Source of the DNA: DYGT01 sp964607795
GTDB taxonomy: Bacteria > Patescibacteriota > Microgenomatia > UBA8517
Direction of reading: 5' to 3'
DNA: 61,529 bases
NCBI GenBank assembly: GCA_964607795.1
Contig: CAZSLA010000001.1
Location: 1 to 61,529, forward strand
Shown here: one piece after another, positions 25,111 through 34,688 of the stretch
Layout: every line of letters begins with the position of its first letter
How positions within the stretch are numbered: the stretch's first letter is position 1
Program-made: the position numbers and the translations under genes
Notes under the pieces: model-generated
The model's database searches: none
What the model was told of the DNA's origin: nothing
Seen by the model: the letters and a program-made list of their open reading frames with translations, nothing else

Positions 25111-28100
25111 AAGGGCAATTCCGTTTTTATTGATCTTTGTAGTCTGGATGGTGGTGGTGGCAACTAATTACAAAAACATTCCCATCTTAGGCTGGGACAG
25201 TCTGGCTACTAACTTGAATATAAAACTAGGGTTTTCCCGCGCCACAAGCGGAGCTTGGCTTGAGTACTTTGGTCTGGGCACGCCATCAGGCCTGCCCATT
25301 GTCACTGATCTTTCTAGGCTAGTTTTGCTTTGGCCAGCGAGTTTTTTTGTTTCCTCATATATGCTTCGCAATTTATGGGTATTTGCTATGCTCCTTTTGG
25401 GGCCCCTTGGCGTGTATCTGCTGTTGTCGGAAATTTTCGGCAAAGAAAAGCGTAGTTCAATAGCTGCTTTGACGGGTTCTTTTTTCTATCTTTTTAACTT
25501 CGCGACGATCCAGTATTTTCATGCTCCGTTTGAAGCATTTGTAACCTTTTATGCGTTTTTGCCGTTTGGGCTTTTATTTCCTCTGTGCTTTTGTAAAGGC
25601 AAATCCCGAAGCCTTTTAAAGCTACTTTTAAGTTTAATCCTTTTCTCTACTGCTTTTTATGTCCAGACGCTGTTTGTCGTTTACCTTTTAGTGTTAATCG
25701 CGTTTTTTGTACCTTTTTTAACCCGTAAAGATAAGTTTTTAAAATTTATCAAGCTTGTTTTATTTATATTGGCGGTGAATCTATATTGGCTTCTGCCTGT
25801 GGGTTATTACACCCTGACCAGTAGCTCATTTATCACCGACTCGAAAAGTAACCAGCTCTCAACTTACGAGACCCGGCTTATGAACCAGGCGCGCGGGGGA
25901 ATGGACGATATAGTGTTTCTTCGTGGTTTTTGGGTAGACTATACGGATTTCAACGGCAAGGAGTTTGCATATCTCATGGAAACATGGCGAATGTGGACTG
26001 AAAGTGCTAGCTACCGCATTTCAATGACTACCATTTTGCTAACCTCCCTTTTGGGATTACTTGCATGTTTTTTGTCGGGCAAACGCAGAATTTCACTGGC
26101 AGTAATTGTGCTTGGTGCCAGTTCAGCCATTATGTTGAGCGCAGGCAGGGGCATTATCGGTCAAATATTTTATTATTTTGCAGACACACTACCTTTGTTT
26201 GAACAAATATTCCGCTCTCCTTTTACTAAGTGGTCGCTTATTTTGCCGCTTTCTTTTGCCATGGGAATAGGTCTTTTGCTGGTCCACCTGGGCAAAAGAA
26301 CTTCAATCGTCGTTGCCACTTTGTTGATTGCACTCTCTTTGTATCAGGTCAAGCCGGTGTTTGAAGGAAAGTTGATATATGACAAAGTATATCAAAATAT
26401 TCCAGACCAATATGAAAAATTATTTGAATTTTTTTCTCACGAACCTAAACAAACAAGAATTGCAAAATTTCCTGTCCAAACTTTTTGGGGCTGGGACTTT
26501 TATGACTGGGGTTACCGAGGCTCCGGCTTTTTGTGGTATGGCATTGAGCAGCCGATTTTAGACCGCGCCTTTGATGTGTGGAGCCGCGAAAACGAAGGCT
26601 TTTATTTTGAAATGAACCGCGCCGTTTATCAAAACGATCCGGTTCTGTTTGAACAAGTTATAGCTAAATATCAAATCAGCTACGCTCTGGTGGACGAATC
26701 GGTCATTGTTATCGGCGGGGACCAAAGCCAGCTAAATTATCAAGGCATCCACACGCTTTTACAGGAAGCTGGGGCTAAAAATGTTTTTGCTGAGGGCAAG
26801 CTTAAGGTTTATAAATTTGATACCCCACAAAAGTTTGTCCAGGCACCCTCTGGCTATTCCTTAGCAAAGTCCGTGGGCGAGTCCACAAGGGAAGACCCGA
26901 TTTATTTGCAAAACGGAGACTATGTGGCATCGGATAATGTAATTTATCCGTTTTGGGGCTTAAACAGAGAGGGCGTAAAAAATGTTAATTATGAAAACGG
27001 CTTTGATGGGGAAAAAGTGGTTTTATCCCAGGAGCTTGAAAATCTATCTGAATATGCTTTATGGATACCACCATTAAGCGAAAGTGAGCCGGTTTATTTG
27101 TCCGGAGAAGTGTTTTTGCAAGGTAGAGATTTGACGTTGAATTTTCAAAAGTTCGTTGATTTTGAGGGGGCGCCTGCCCTTGAACCCATTACAATTACTC
27201 TGGCGCGTAATTACTCTGAGCTGATTGTAGTTTTGGGCCAGACCATGGTACGCGTATCCGAGGGGCAAAAAGAAAGCTTTGCTAACGCTAGGTTTTCTTT
27301 GACCTCGGGCATGGAGGTCCAGCTTTTTGATGCCGGCAGTACCAGAAGTATTGACTTGACAGCTGGTTTTTCTTCTGCCTCTTTTAAAACTTGCTGGGAG
27401 CGCGAAGGCGGAAGCCCTGAGTTTCAGGTTGTTGAAACGCCTTTGGGCATCAGGGCTCAGATCAAAGATGCGGTTGCGTGTAACTCCACCAAGGTAGGGG
27501 ATCTCGGGCCATTAAAGCACTTTGTCCAAATAAGTCTGCCTTACCGCTCGGCCGATGGAGCACGGCCTCACTTTTGTTTGGTTAATGAAGGCGAAAGCGA
27601 GTGTCTGCACGAGGATGTTTTTTACCACACAAAGCCAAGCGCGGATTGGGGAGTTATCAGTAGAGAAGCAGTTTTGCCTGGTAGCAAGGCTTATTGGCTT
27701 GTGCTTTCCGCCAGGCCGCCCGAGGAAAAAGGCGAAAGCTGGGAGATAGAATACCAAAGACCTGAGGTTTTGGTCTATCCGCTTTTAAGTGAGGTTGTTA
27801 TCGAGCCTTCTTTATTAGTAGAGTATTTTAAACCGTTAAGTTTAAATGTCAGTGATACCAAAGCGCTGAAGCTTTCTTTTCCGGCAAATAAAAACGTGCT
27901 TGACTTTGCAGGTAGTGGCAATGAGCGTAACTGCGATGTATTTGAGCGTGGCAGCGCGTTTAAAGCAATAAAGGATAGCAAGGTGGTTTATCAAGCAAGC
28001 GGCAGGGGAGCCGTGTGCGATTATTTGCTTTCGGGCATGGATAGCGGGAGTGAATACCTAATCCGCTTCCAAGGTAAGCACCTCAAGGGCCGGTCTTTAA

Positions 28101-28642
28101 AAGCATATTTGTATGACCCGGGTTCGGGGAAAAATGATCTCGAAGTCCTGATGGATGGCCAGGAATTTGATAATACTTTTTCGGTTCTTTCTTGGCCGTG
28201 GGAAGAAGAATATGTGCTGAATCTCGAAGGACGGTCTTTTGGTCAGGAAACTTCAGAAATAGTATTAGATCTGGTTAATTTTTACCACTTTCCAGTAAGC
28301 TGGGTTTCGCGTTTTCGCTTGATTAAAAGTGAAAGCGGGATTATGGCTAATGACATTGAGGTCAAGAACCACGACAAGTTGGGGAATTATTTGTATTCAG
28401 TTGATATTGATGCAAAAAACCAAGGGTTAATCAGTTTCTCCCAAGCCCATGATCCAGGCTGGGTGGCTTGGGGTGACGGGCATGTTTTAAAACACCATGC
28501 GTTTAATTCCTGGGCAAATGCTTGGGAAGTACCTGGGGGCAGCTATACCGTTTACATCTTTTATTGGCCTCAGATTCTGGAGTATATCGGCTTTATTTGT
28601 TTGCTTTTCATCCCCATAGCTTTAGCCCTTGACAGGAATTAG
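25097..28642 (+). CDS. large polytopic membrane protein, GT-C/YfhO-like
   Basis: 1181 residues. About a dozen membrane helices fill residues 8-420, with acidic loops near the start (ILGWDSL) as in GT-C enzymes that take lipid-linked sugars. A long extracellular region (about 430-1150) of beta-rich sequence follows, and a final helix (YIGFICLLFIPIALAL) closes it. The segment AHDPGWVAWGDG near the end is typical of YfhO/DUF3367-like proteins. The ATG at 25097 overlaps the previous stop and gives a short basic start; an upstream start would overlap the methyltransferase heavily. Likely adds sugars to a surface polymer using the GT2 product. Confidence 0.8.
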   Translation: MQKDKRAIPFLLIFVVWMVVVATNYKNIPILGWDSLATNLNIKLGFSRATSGAWLEYFGLGTPSGLPIVTDLSRLVLLWPASFFVSSYMLRNLWVFAMLLLGPLGVYLLLSEIFGKEKRSSIAALTGSFFYLFNFATIQYFHAPFEAFVTFYAFLPFGLLFPLCFCKGKSRSLLKLLLSLILFSTAFYVQTLFVVYLLVLIAFFVPFLTRKDKFLKFIKLVLFILAVNLYWLLPVGYYTLTSSSFITDSKSNQLSTYETRLMNQARGGMDDIVFLRGFWVDYTDFNGKEFAYLMETWRMWTESASYRISMTTILLTSLLGLLACFLSGKRRISLAVIVLGASSAIMLSAGRGIIGQIFYYFADTLPLFEQIFRSPFTKWSLILPLSFAMGIGLLLVHLGKRTSIVVATLLIALSLYQVKPVFEGKLIYDKVYQNIPDQYEKLFEFFSHEPKQTRIAKFPVQTFWGWDFYDWGYRGSGFLWYGIEQPILDRAFDVWSRENEGFYFEMNRAVYQNDPVLFEQVIAKYQISYALVDESVIVIGGDQSQLNYQGIHTLLQEAGAKNVFAEGKLKVYKFDTPQKFVQAPSGYSLAKSVGESTREDPIYLQNGDYVASDNVIYPFWGLNREGVKNVNYENGFDGEKVVLSQELENLSEYALWIPPLSESEPVYLSGEVFLQGRDLTLNFQKFVDFEGAPALEPITITLARNYSELIVVLGQTMVRVSEGQKESFANARFSLTSGMEVQLFDAGSTRSIDLTAGFSSASFKTCWEREGGSPEFQVVETPLGIRAQIKDAVACNSTKVGDLGPLKHFVQISLPYRSADGARPHFCLVNEGESECLHEDVFYHTKPSADWGVISREAVLPGSKAYWLVLSARPPEEKGESWEIEYQRPEVLVYPLLSEVVIEPSLLVEYFKPLSLNVSDTKALKLSFPANKNVLDFAGSGNERNCDVFERGSAFKAIKDSKVVYQASGRGAVCDYLLSGMDSGSEYLIRFQGKHLKGRSLKAYLYDPGSGKNDLEVLMDGQEFDNTFSVLSWPWEEEYVLNLEGRSFGQETSEIVLDLVNFYHFPVSWVSRFRLIKSESGIMANDIEVKNHDKLGNYLYSVDIDAKNQGLISFSQAHDPGWVAWGDGHVLKHHAFNSWANAWEVPGGSYTVYIFYWPQILEYIGFICLLFIPIALALDRN

Positions 28643-28710
28643 AACTCTTATATAATAACAAGATTTCTTCATTTAGATTAGTTTTCCTGCCGCTTATATT
28701 TTTGTAAATT

Positions 28711-29253
28711 ATGAATATTAAGTTAATGCTTGCGGCTACGGCTGGGCTATTAATCAGCTTTGTTGTGGCCACAAAAACAGTTCCCGCGCAAACCCAAACG
28801 AGCTGGGCTCAATGCCCATCCGGGGAAGAAATTGTGCGTTGCCAGACGTTTGATTGCCCCCAGGGCGACACCAATAAAGACGGAGTCTGCGACCTCAAAG
28901 ACGAAAAAGCACGCCTCACCGACGCTAGAAACGATGCTTTGTGTGCCAATCCTACATCCGGCTGTGGCCAGGTGAATTATTTTTCCTCTGGCGCAAATAA
29001 TGCTTGCAGCGTGCGCGTCAAAGAAAATGGCAATAGCTGTGACCTTTATAAAGCAGTTGATCCAAACTTTACCACACCCGTACCAACGCGAAGTCCAAGC
29101 TCTTCTCCCAAGCCTACAACTACGCCCAGGCCAACGTCTTCACCTGCGTCCAAAGGCGGGCAACTACCGGATACAGGCGCTGGAGAGTATGCCGCCTTGG
29201 CCCTCGTGTGCATGCTTGTGGGCCTTACCATTAAGCGTTTTACCTTGCCATGA
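28711..29253 (+). CDS. LPDTG surface protein, probable sortase substrate
   Basis: 180 residues. Signal peptide (LMLAATAGLLISFVVATKTV), a cysteine-bearing domain with a calcium-loop-like GDTNKDGVCDLKDE that resembles a dockerin half, a Pro/Thr/Ser linker (about 120-148), then LPDTGAGEY, a membrane helix (ALALVCMLVGLTI) and a basic tail KRF. This is the full sortase sorting signal. Its stop codon overlaps the start of a sortase gene, giving a coupled substrate-enzyme pair. Confidence 0.9.
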   Translation: MNIKLMLAATAGLLISFVVATKTVPAQTQTSWAQCPSGEEIVRCQTFDCPQGDTNKDGVCDLKDEKARLTDARNDALCANPTSGCGQVNYFSSGANNACSVRVKENGNSCDLYKAVDPNFTTPVPTRSPSSSPKPTTTPRPTSSPASKGGQLPDTGAGEYAALALVCMLVGLTIKRFTLP

Positions 29254-29897
29254 GATTGTCAAGCCTTGAGTTTTGGGGAAATAACCTTTTTTTAGGTTCC
29301 ATGGCTGCGGTTATGGTTATGTACGGGCCGTATTATCAAAGCCTCTATAAGCGCGACATTTATGCTTTTTCACCTCCTCAGGAGCTTGAACAAAAAGCGG
29401 AAGTAACACATAACAAAGAATTGTCATATGGTGAGGTGAAAGAGGAAGCAGCCAAGTGGGGAGTAGATTCATTTTTTTCGGTTGTGGTCCCCAGGGTGGG
29501 AGCAAGCGCCAATGTAATTATGAACGTGGACCCGGCCAATAAAAGAGTTTACCAGGAAGCCTTAAAAAAAGGTGTGGCTCATGCTCAAGGCACGTCGTTT
29601 CCGGGCCGGGGCAGGGTGATCTATTTATTTGCCCATTCTACGGATTCGCTTGCAAATGTGCTGCGCTTTAATGCCGTTTTTTACAGGCTCAATGAATTGG
29701 AAACAGGGGACGAAATCATTGTCTTTTATGGAGATCATAAATATACTTACCAAGTTTTTGAAAAGCACATTGCCGAGCCCATGGACACGGACTGGCTTAG
29801 CCGCACAGATGATATCTTAATTTTGCAGACCTGTTGGCCGCCGGGGACGAGCAGCAAGCGCTTGATCGTGGTAGCAAAGCCTCTTGACCCGGCCTAA
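29250..29897 (+). CDS. sortase dedicated to the adjacent LPDTG protein
   Basis: 215 residues with an N-terminal membrane anchor (LFLGSMAAVMVMYGPYY). The catalytic triad is H129 (LFAHST), C195 (LQTCWPP) and R204 (SSKRLIVVAK). It differs clearly from the sortase at 19.3 kb in the residues around each site. The ATG at 29250 overlaps the LPDTG protein stop (ATGA). It most likely anchors that protein; linkage to the envelope polymer of a CPR cell is unknown. Confidence 0.9.
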   Translation: MRLSSLEFWGNNLFLGSMAAVMVMYGPYYQSLYKRDIYAFSPPQELEQKAEVTHNKELSYGEVKEEAAKWGVDSFFSVVVPRVGASANVIMNVDPANKRVYQEALKKGVAHAQGTSFPGRGRVIYLFAHSTDSLANVLRFNAVFYRLNELETGDEIIVFYGDHKYTYQVFEKHIAEPMDTDWLSRTDDILILQTCWPPGTSSKRLIVVAKPLDPA

Positions 29898-29938
29898 AGG
29901 GTATTTTATAATAAGGTAATTGCTTCTCTCATACTTTC

Positions 29939-31186
29939 ATGGTTATTAATAATACTAACGGCGATAAAATTCCTTCTACTGACGAGCCCAGGTTGGTAGT
30001 GGACGATCGTGTCCTTCCGGATTCCGGTCTTCCCACGGAAAACATAGAGGGCATTTTAGATATTGCCAATGAAGGCTCAGGGCTTTTGCGCCCGGATTAT
30101 GCCGCCTCAAGCCGTGATGTGTATATTTCAGCCTCGCAAATCAGGCGTTTTAACCTGCGAAACGGGGACCTCATCTCAGGGCTTGCCCGAAGGCCCAAAG
30201 AAAATGAGCGCTATTGGGGCCTTTTGAAAGTGGAAAAAGTCAACGGCCAGGGGGCGGTGGAAATGCAAAACAGGGTGGATTTCGAAGAGCTTTTGGCTAT
30301 TTATCCAGATAAAAAAATTGAGCTTTCAACTGGCAAGGAGCCTTTAAGTACGCGGGTGGTTGATTTGATTTCGCCCATTGGTTTTGGCCAGCGGGGCTTG
30401 ATTGTTTCCCCGCCCAAAGCAGGGAAAACCTATTTGTTAAAAAATATCATCTCCGGCATTGCTGCTAATTATCCCGAATCTCCCGCGGGTAAAGTCAAAG
30501 CAGGCCGCAAGGCGCATTTGGTTGCGGTCTTGATCGGCGAGCGCCCTGAGGAGGTAACGGATATCAAGCGCCATATGGCCTCAGTTACGGGTAATATGGG
30601 CGAGGTAGCCGCGAGCAATTTTGACGAGCCGCCAACCAATCAGACGCGGGTGGGTGAGCTAGCCCTGGACCGCGCCAAGCGCTTGGTTGAGCAGGGGGGG
30701 GACGTAGTCATGGTTTTGGATTCCATCACCAGGATGGCTAGGGCATATAATTTAGCCCTGCCAACCTCAGGCAGAACCTTGACCGGAGGATTTGACCCGG
30801 AGGCTTTGTTCCCGGCCAAAAAGTTCTTTGGCGCTGCCCGTAAAATCGAAGGCGGTGGGTCCTTGACCATTATCGGTACTTGTCTAATCGATACCGGCAG
30901 CCGTATGGATGACCTCATCTACGAGGAATTTAAGGGTACCGGCAACATGGAGCTCCACTTAAACCGCAAGCTTTCGGAAAAGCGTATTTACCCCGCAATT
31001 GATGTTACTCGCTCGGGCACGCGCCAGGAGGAGCTTTTATATAGCGAAGAAGAGCTCAAGCAGGTTCATACTTTAAGGCGCATGCTTGAGATGATGCCAG
31101 AGGACGAGCGCACAGAGACCTTACTTGAGCGGCTTGGCAAAACAGAGAGTAATAAAGACTTTTTGGCTTCGCTCAAAACCGTTTAA
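29939..31186 (+). CDS. rho: transcription termination factor Rho
   Basis: 415 residues. An RNA-binding OB-like domain (about 25-110; GILDIANEGSGLLRP, VYISASQIRRFNLRNGD) is followed by the hexameric ATPase with Walker A SPPKAGKT, Q-loop region NMELHLNRKLSEKRIYPAID and arginine-finger region TRSGTRQEELL. Rho ends transcription of untranslated RNA. No N-terminal extension. It sits between the sortase and the M23 peptidase without obvious functional linkage. Confidence 0.97.
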   Translation: MVINNTNGDKIPSTDEPRLVVDDRVLPDSGLPTENIEGILDIANEGSGLLRPDYAASSRDVYISASQIRRFNLRNGDLISGLARRPKENERYWGLLKVEKVNGQGAVEMQNRVDFEELLAIYPDKKIELSTGKEPLSTRVVDLISPIGFGQRGLIVSPPKAGKTYLLKNIISGIAANYPESPAGKVKAGRKAHLVAVLIGERPEEVTDIKRHMASVTGNMGEVAASNFDEPPTNQTRVGELALDRAKRLVEQGGDVVMVLDSITRMARAYNLALPTSGRTLTGGFDPEALFPAKKFFGAARKIEGGGSLTIIGTCLIDTGSRMDDLIYEEFKGTGNMELHLNRKLSEKRIYPAIDVTRSGTRQEELLYSEEELKQVHTLRRMLEMMPEDERTETLLERLGKTESNKDFLASLKTV

Positions 31187-31241
31187 GTATTACTTTGGCG
31201 TTGAAGTTTGCGAGCGCTTGTGTTAAGGTGTTCTGAGACTG

Positions 31242-32345
31242 ATGATAAGGCCCAGGCGCCAATTCATTACAATCCTAACCGATCTCAAGCAATTCTCCCT
31301 TGAGCTTTTTGTTTTTATATCCCACTATTTAAGGCTTCAGTTTGTGCGCTTTGAAGCCGGCAAAAGCTTTTTTGTCGTCTCGCTTTATCGCCAGCGGGGA
31401 AGGCTGTCGAGAAGGCTTATTCACTCGGGCATGGCCGGTATCACCGCATTCGGAGTGATGGTGGCTCCCATTGTGGCCCAGGAATTTCCCCAGACTCATG
31501 TGGACCCTTGGGATGCGCCTTCACCGTCTTCGGTTTTGGGAGCTTCGATCGATAATTCTTCCACATCGACCGTGTTTTCAGAAAAAACACGCGACAGGAT
31601 TTTAGAATACATAGTTGCCGAAGGTGATACGGTAAGCACTATTGCAGTCAAGTTTGATATATCTGAAGACACTATCCGCTGGCAGAATGATCTCAAAGGC
31701 GACAACATTAAAGTAGGGGCCACGTTGGAGATCCTGCCGGTTACCGGCATTTCTCACAAAGTGCAAAAGGGTGATACCGTCTACTCTATTGCCAAAAAAT
31801 ACGACACTTCCGCCCAGGCAATAGTTGACTTTCCTTATAACACTTTTGTCAACGATGAGACTTTTGAGCTGGCTATCGGCCAATTCGTAATTGTGCCGGA
31901 CGGCATCAAGCCCGAAGCTGCCAAGACCCAAACAGCTCCTGCATGGAGGTCAATCACTCCGGATGCTGGGTCGGTGGTGGCTTCCGGGCAATTCGTCTGG
32001 CCAACCTCTGGATCCATTACCCAGCGCTATAGCTGGTTCCACCCCGGTGTGGACATTGCCAATCGCGCTGCGCCCGCGATTTTGGCGGCTGATGCTGGTA
32101 AAGTAATTGTGGCCGGCTGGCCGGATAATTATGGTTATGGCAACCGGGTGGTTCTGGATCACGGCAACGGCACCCGCACTTTGTATGCCCATTTGTCAAA
32201 GATTTATGTGGTTTCCGGCCAAACGGTTAACCGCGGAGCCACCATCGGGCAAATGGGCTCCACCGGTAGGTCCACGGGCACACACCTTCACTTTGAAATC
32301 ATAAGCGGCGGTCAGCATGTTAACCCGCTTAATGTGCTAAAATAA
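31242..32345 (+). CDS. LysM and M23 peptidoglycan endopeptidase
   Basis: 367 residues. A basic N-terminal stretch and a weak membrane segment (GMAGITAFGVMVAPIVA) precede two LysM repeats (YIVAEGDTVSTIAVKF, about 125-170; HKVQKGDTVYSIAKKY, about 178-230) that bind the glycan strand. The M23 domain follows with H-x3-D (HPGVDIA, near 267) and H-x-H (HLHFEI, near 347), the zinc ligands of LytM-type peptidases. It would cut peptide cross-links during growth or attack host cells. The ATG at 31242 gives a long N-terminus; a later start is possible. Confidence 0.93.
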   Translation: MIRPRRQFITILTDLKQFSLELFVFISHYLRLQFVRFEAGKSFFVVSLYRQRGRLSRRLIHSGMAGITAFGVMVAPIVAQEFPQTHVDPWDAPSPSSVLGASIDNSSTSTVFSEKTRDRILEYIVAEGDTVSTIAVKFDISEDTIRWQNDLKGDNIKVGATLEILPVTGISHKVQKGDTVYSIAKKYDTSAQAIVDFPYNTFVNDETFELAIGQFVIVPDGIKPEAAKTQTAPAWRSITPDAGSVVASGQFVWPTSGSITQRYSWFHPGVDIANRAAPAILAADAGKVIVAGWPDNYGYGNRVVLDHGNGTRTLYAHLSKIYVVSGQTVNRGATIGQMGSTGRSTGTHLHFEIISGGQHVNPLNVLK

Positions 32346-32353
32346 GGCCGTTT

Positions 32354-32424
32354 GGGCCGTTAGCACAGTGGTAATGTGCCCCGTTCGCATCGGGGAGACG
32401 GGAGTTCGATTCTCCCACGGTCCA
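32354..32424 (+). tRNA. tRNA-Ala(CGC)
   Basis: The acceptor GGGCCGT pairs with ACGGTCC, including the alanine G3-U70 pair. The anticodon stem CCCCG/CGGGG encloses TTCGCAT (anticodon CGC), and the T arm is GGGAG/CTCCC with loop TTCGATT. The discriminator is A; no encoded CCA. Nine bases after the M23 gene. Confidence 0.93.
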
Positions 32425-32563
32425 CTAAGAAGAATAAGCTTAGTAACTCTTTCCAGATTATTCAATTCGAGCCAAAAGAGAAATAATTGGCTTGTCGCAA
32501 CTTATATGAAAATGGTGTAGATGTTTTTGAGTTTTGGTACTCATCAAAATTAGTCAAAATATC
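32425..32563. other. short intergenic stretch, possible gene remnant
   Basis: A short open run near 32497-32565 on the plus strand would read NLYENGVDVFEFWYSSK before a stop. This looks protein-like but has no start or upstream frame, so it may be the end of a lost gene. Nothing else seen. Confidence 0.2.
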
Positions 32564-34585
32564 TTAAGGCAGTGGGGTGGGAGAGGCATTTGGATTCGGG
32601 CTGGGAGTTAGCTCCGGCATTGGTGGTTCAGCATCTTCGGGAAGCTCAATTGGTGGCTCTAGGACCTGCTCTGGGCTTTTCGGGGCATTTAAGTTTTCGC
32701 CTTCGGCAGATTCAGCTTGATTGCGCTGCGATTCCATTTCTTCAAGCGCTTTGGTAGCAATCTGATAATCCTGGGAATTGCGCTCAACCAAAGAAAGTAC
32801 AAGTGACATTTCCTGGATGGCTTTATCAATCTGCTTGTTTTGCTGGTAAGCATAAGCCAGGTTAAAGTGGGAATTGGCAAGGTCCGGCTTGGATGCCACG
32901 GCCAGCTCAAAAATGCGGTTGGCATTATTATAATCGCCGGTGCCATAGTATATGCCGCCCAAAGCAATTCTCAGCTCGGGGTTAATGGGGTCGAGGGCAA
33001 TTGCTTGGCGGAAAGTTTCAACCGCAAAAGCATCCGCATTGTCCGCCAGAGGTATGATTGCCTGATAGATGCGCGCCAGAACTTCCCAGTTGCCGGCTCG
33101 AGTTGGGTTTAAGGCCACGGTGGATTTGCCTTCGCGGATTGCTTGCTGGATGAGCTGGGCAATAGTCGTGCGATCCTTATCTGTGATGTTTTCATTTCCG
33201 GCAATGGCATTGGCAAGGGCAAGGTTTAATTGAGCGTAAGAGGTGTGATAACGATCCGCGTACGGGCTTGTGGTAATGGCTTTTTGGAATAGATCATAAG
33301 CCATGCGCCCGTCATTGGCAGCTACCGCATCCAAGGCTTGTTGATAGACGTATTCTGCATAGGTAACTTTGACGCCAAAATACATGAGGGCTATTAAGGC
33401 AATAATCAAAGGCAGAGTAACCACTAAAACTGGTAAGCGCGAGGCTAATTGGTCGTGCTCAACATTTTGATTGGTGCTTATGGCCCCTAGGTTTGTGGGA
33501 TTGACGCTCGTGTTTAAGGCCAAAAGCACAAACAACAGGGGGGTAATAATGATGTTCGTTGGAAAAAAAACCAAAAGGATGGCAAGGACGGTTAAAGAAG
33601 CAATGGTTGCGCTATCAGACTTGCCAAAGCCCATCAGTTTCCAATCTCTGCCTGGGGATTTATAAATGCGCGAGGCGGAGTAAAGTAGCAGGATCAAGGA
33701 AGCCAGACCCAAAAGCCCGGTTTCAGTGATGGCAGTAAGGAAAAAGCTACGCGCCGAAGTAAAGCGCATTTGCCACAGGTTGGTTGAATTGTAGTCCAAC
33801 GGGCGGAACTTATTAAAAGCCGTTATGTAATTGCCCGGTCCCATGCCCAGGATCGGGCTTACTTTCAAAGAATCAATGGTAACAGACCAGGAGGTATTAA
33901 AGGACGGCAAAACAACTGAGGTGCTTTTGCCGGGCAGGGCATTAAAGGCGGAAATAACTGCACCAAAAACGATAAGCGTAAGCGACACCCCCCAAAAGAC
34001 GCGTTTGGCCGTGTCAGCCCCGGAAATGATGGCCCGTATGCCCAAAGGGATCATGACAATGAAAAACATTAAGGCTGGAAGCGTCCCACCCAGTGGAGAA
34101 AAGCCATCCACGCGCATGAATGCGGGGACGGCCGTAATTGAGCTAAAGACGTTAGCCGCGGACAAAAGTGAAAACACAGAAGCAATAACGGCTGAAGTAA
34201 AAAGCACCAAAGGCACTGCCTTTTTTTCCTTCTCGGATTCTTGATTAATGATCAAATATAAAAGAACGCCGGCAGCCATAATTGTTGCTGTGCCCGGCAG
34301 AAAAAAGGCTTCGAGCTTGTTGGGCGTGTTTAAAACTGCGCTTGCGATGTAAGAGACTCCCAGCAAAAGAACGGGGAAGTCAAAAGAACCAATTGAGATG
34401 CTTATTTTTCCGCTCGCGATGATTTTGAGGGCTTTAATAAATAGAAGAATTGTTATACCCACGACCAAGACAACAATTTTGGGAGTTGTGTAGGGATTGG
34501 CAAAAAAAGAAATGGCAATCAAAGGCAGCAAAAATAAAGTTGTGTAAAGCACGTAGCGCTCAATTATTTCTAAGGTCTTATGCAT
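32564..34585 (-). CDS. O-antigen ligase-like membrane protein with TPR repeats
   Basis: 673 residues. About eleven membrane helices cover residues 10-400, and the outside loop with SPILGMGPGNYITAFNKFRP resembles the Wzy/WaaL O-antigen-ligase domain. A TPR region follows (about 425-610; YHTSYAQLNLALANAIAG, NSHFNLAYAYQQNKQIDKA), and the C-terminus is a Pro/Glu linker ending SPNPNASPTPLP. This fusion is common in CPR and suggests polymerising or ligating surface sugars. Divergent from tRNA-Ala and separated from the next gene by about 100 AT-rich bases. Confidence 0.85.
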   Translation of the reverse strand: MHKTLEIIERYVLYTTLFLLPLIAISFFANPYTTPKIVVLVVGITILLFIKALKIIASGKISISIGSFDFPVLLLGVSYIASAVLNTPNKLEAFFLPGTATIMAAGVLLYLIINQESEKEKKAVPLVLFTSAVIASVFSLLSAANVFSSITAVPAFMRVDGFSPLGGTLPALMFFIVMIPLGIRAIISGADTAKRVFWGVSLTLIVFGAVISAFNALPGKSTSVVLPSFNTSWSVTIDSLKVSPILGMGPGNYITAFNKFRPLDYNSTNLWQMRFTSARSFFLTAITETGLLGLASLILLLYSASRIYKSPGRDWKLMGFGKSDSATIASLTVLAILLVFFPTNIIITPLLFVLLALNTSVNPTNLGAISTNQNVEHDQLASRLPVLVVTLPLIIALIALMYFGVKVTYAEYVYQQALDAVAANDGRMAYDLFQKAITTSPYADRYHTSYAQLNLALANAIAGNENITDKDRTTIAQLIQQAIREGKSTVALNPTRAGNWEVLARIYQAIIPLADNADAFAVETFRQAIALDPINPELRIALGGIYYGTGDYNNANRIFELAVASKPDLANSHFNLAYAYQQNKQIDKAIQEMSLVLSLVERNSQDYQIATKALEEMESQRNQAESAEGENLNAPKSPEQVLEPPIELPEDAEPPMPELTPSPNPNASPTPLP

Positions 34586-34688
34586 TGTATTTATTATTCT
34601 TACTAATTTCTTGGCTTGTCAAGAGGTAATTATTTCAAACTATGGTTAATTATATAAATATATATTAAAAGATATAGTAAGCTATATA

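Noticed and set aside
32497..32565. Protein-like tail NLYENGVDVFEFWYSSK
   Set aside because: Too short and without a start to be called a gene; recorded only as a possible remnant.
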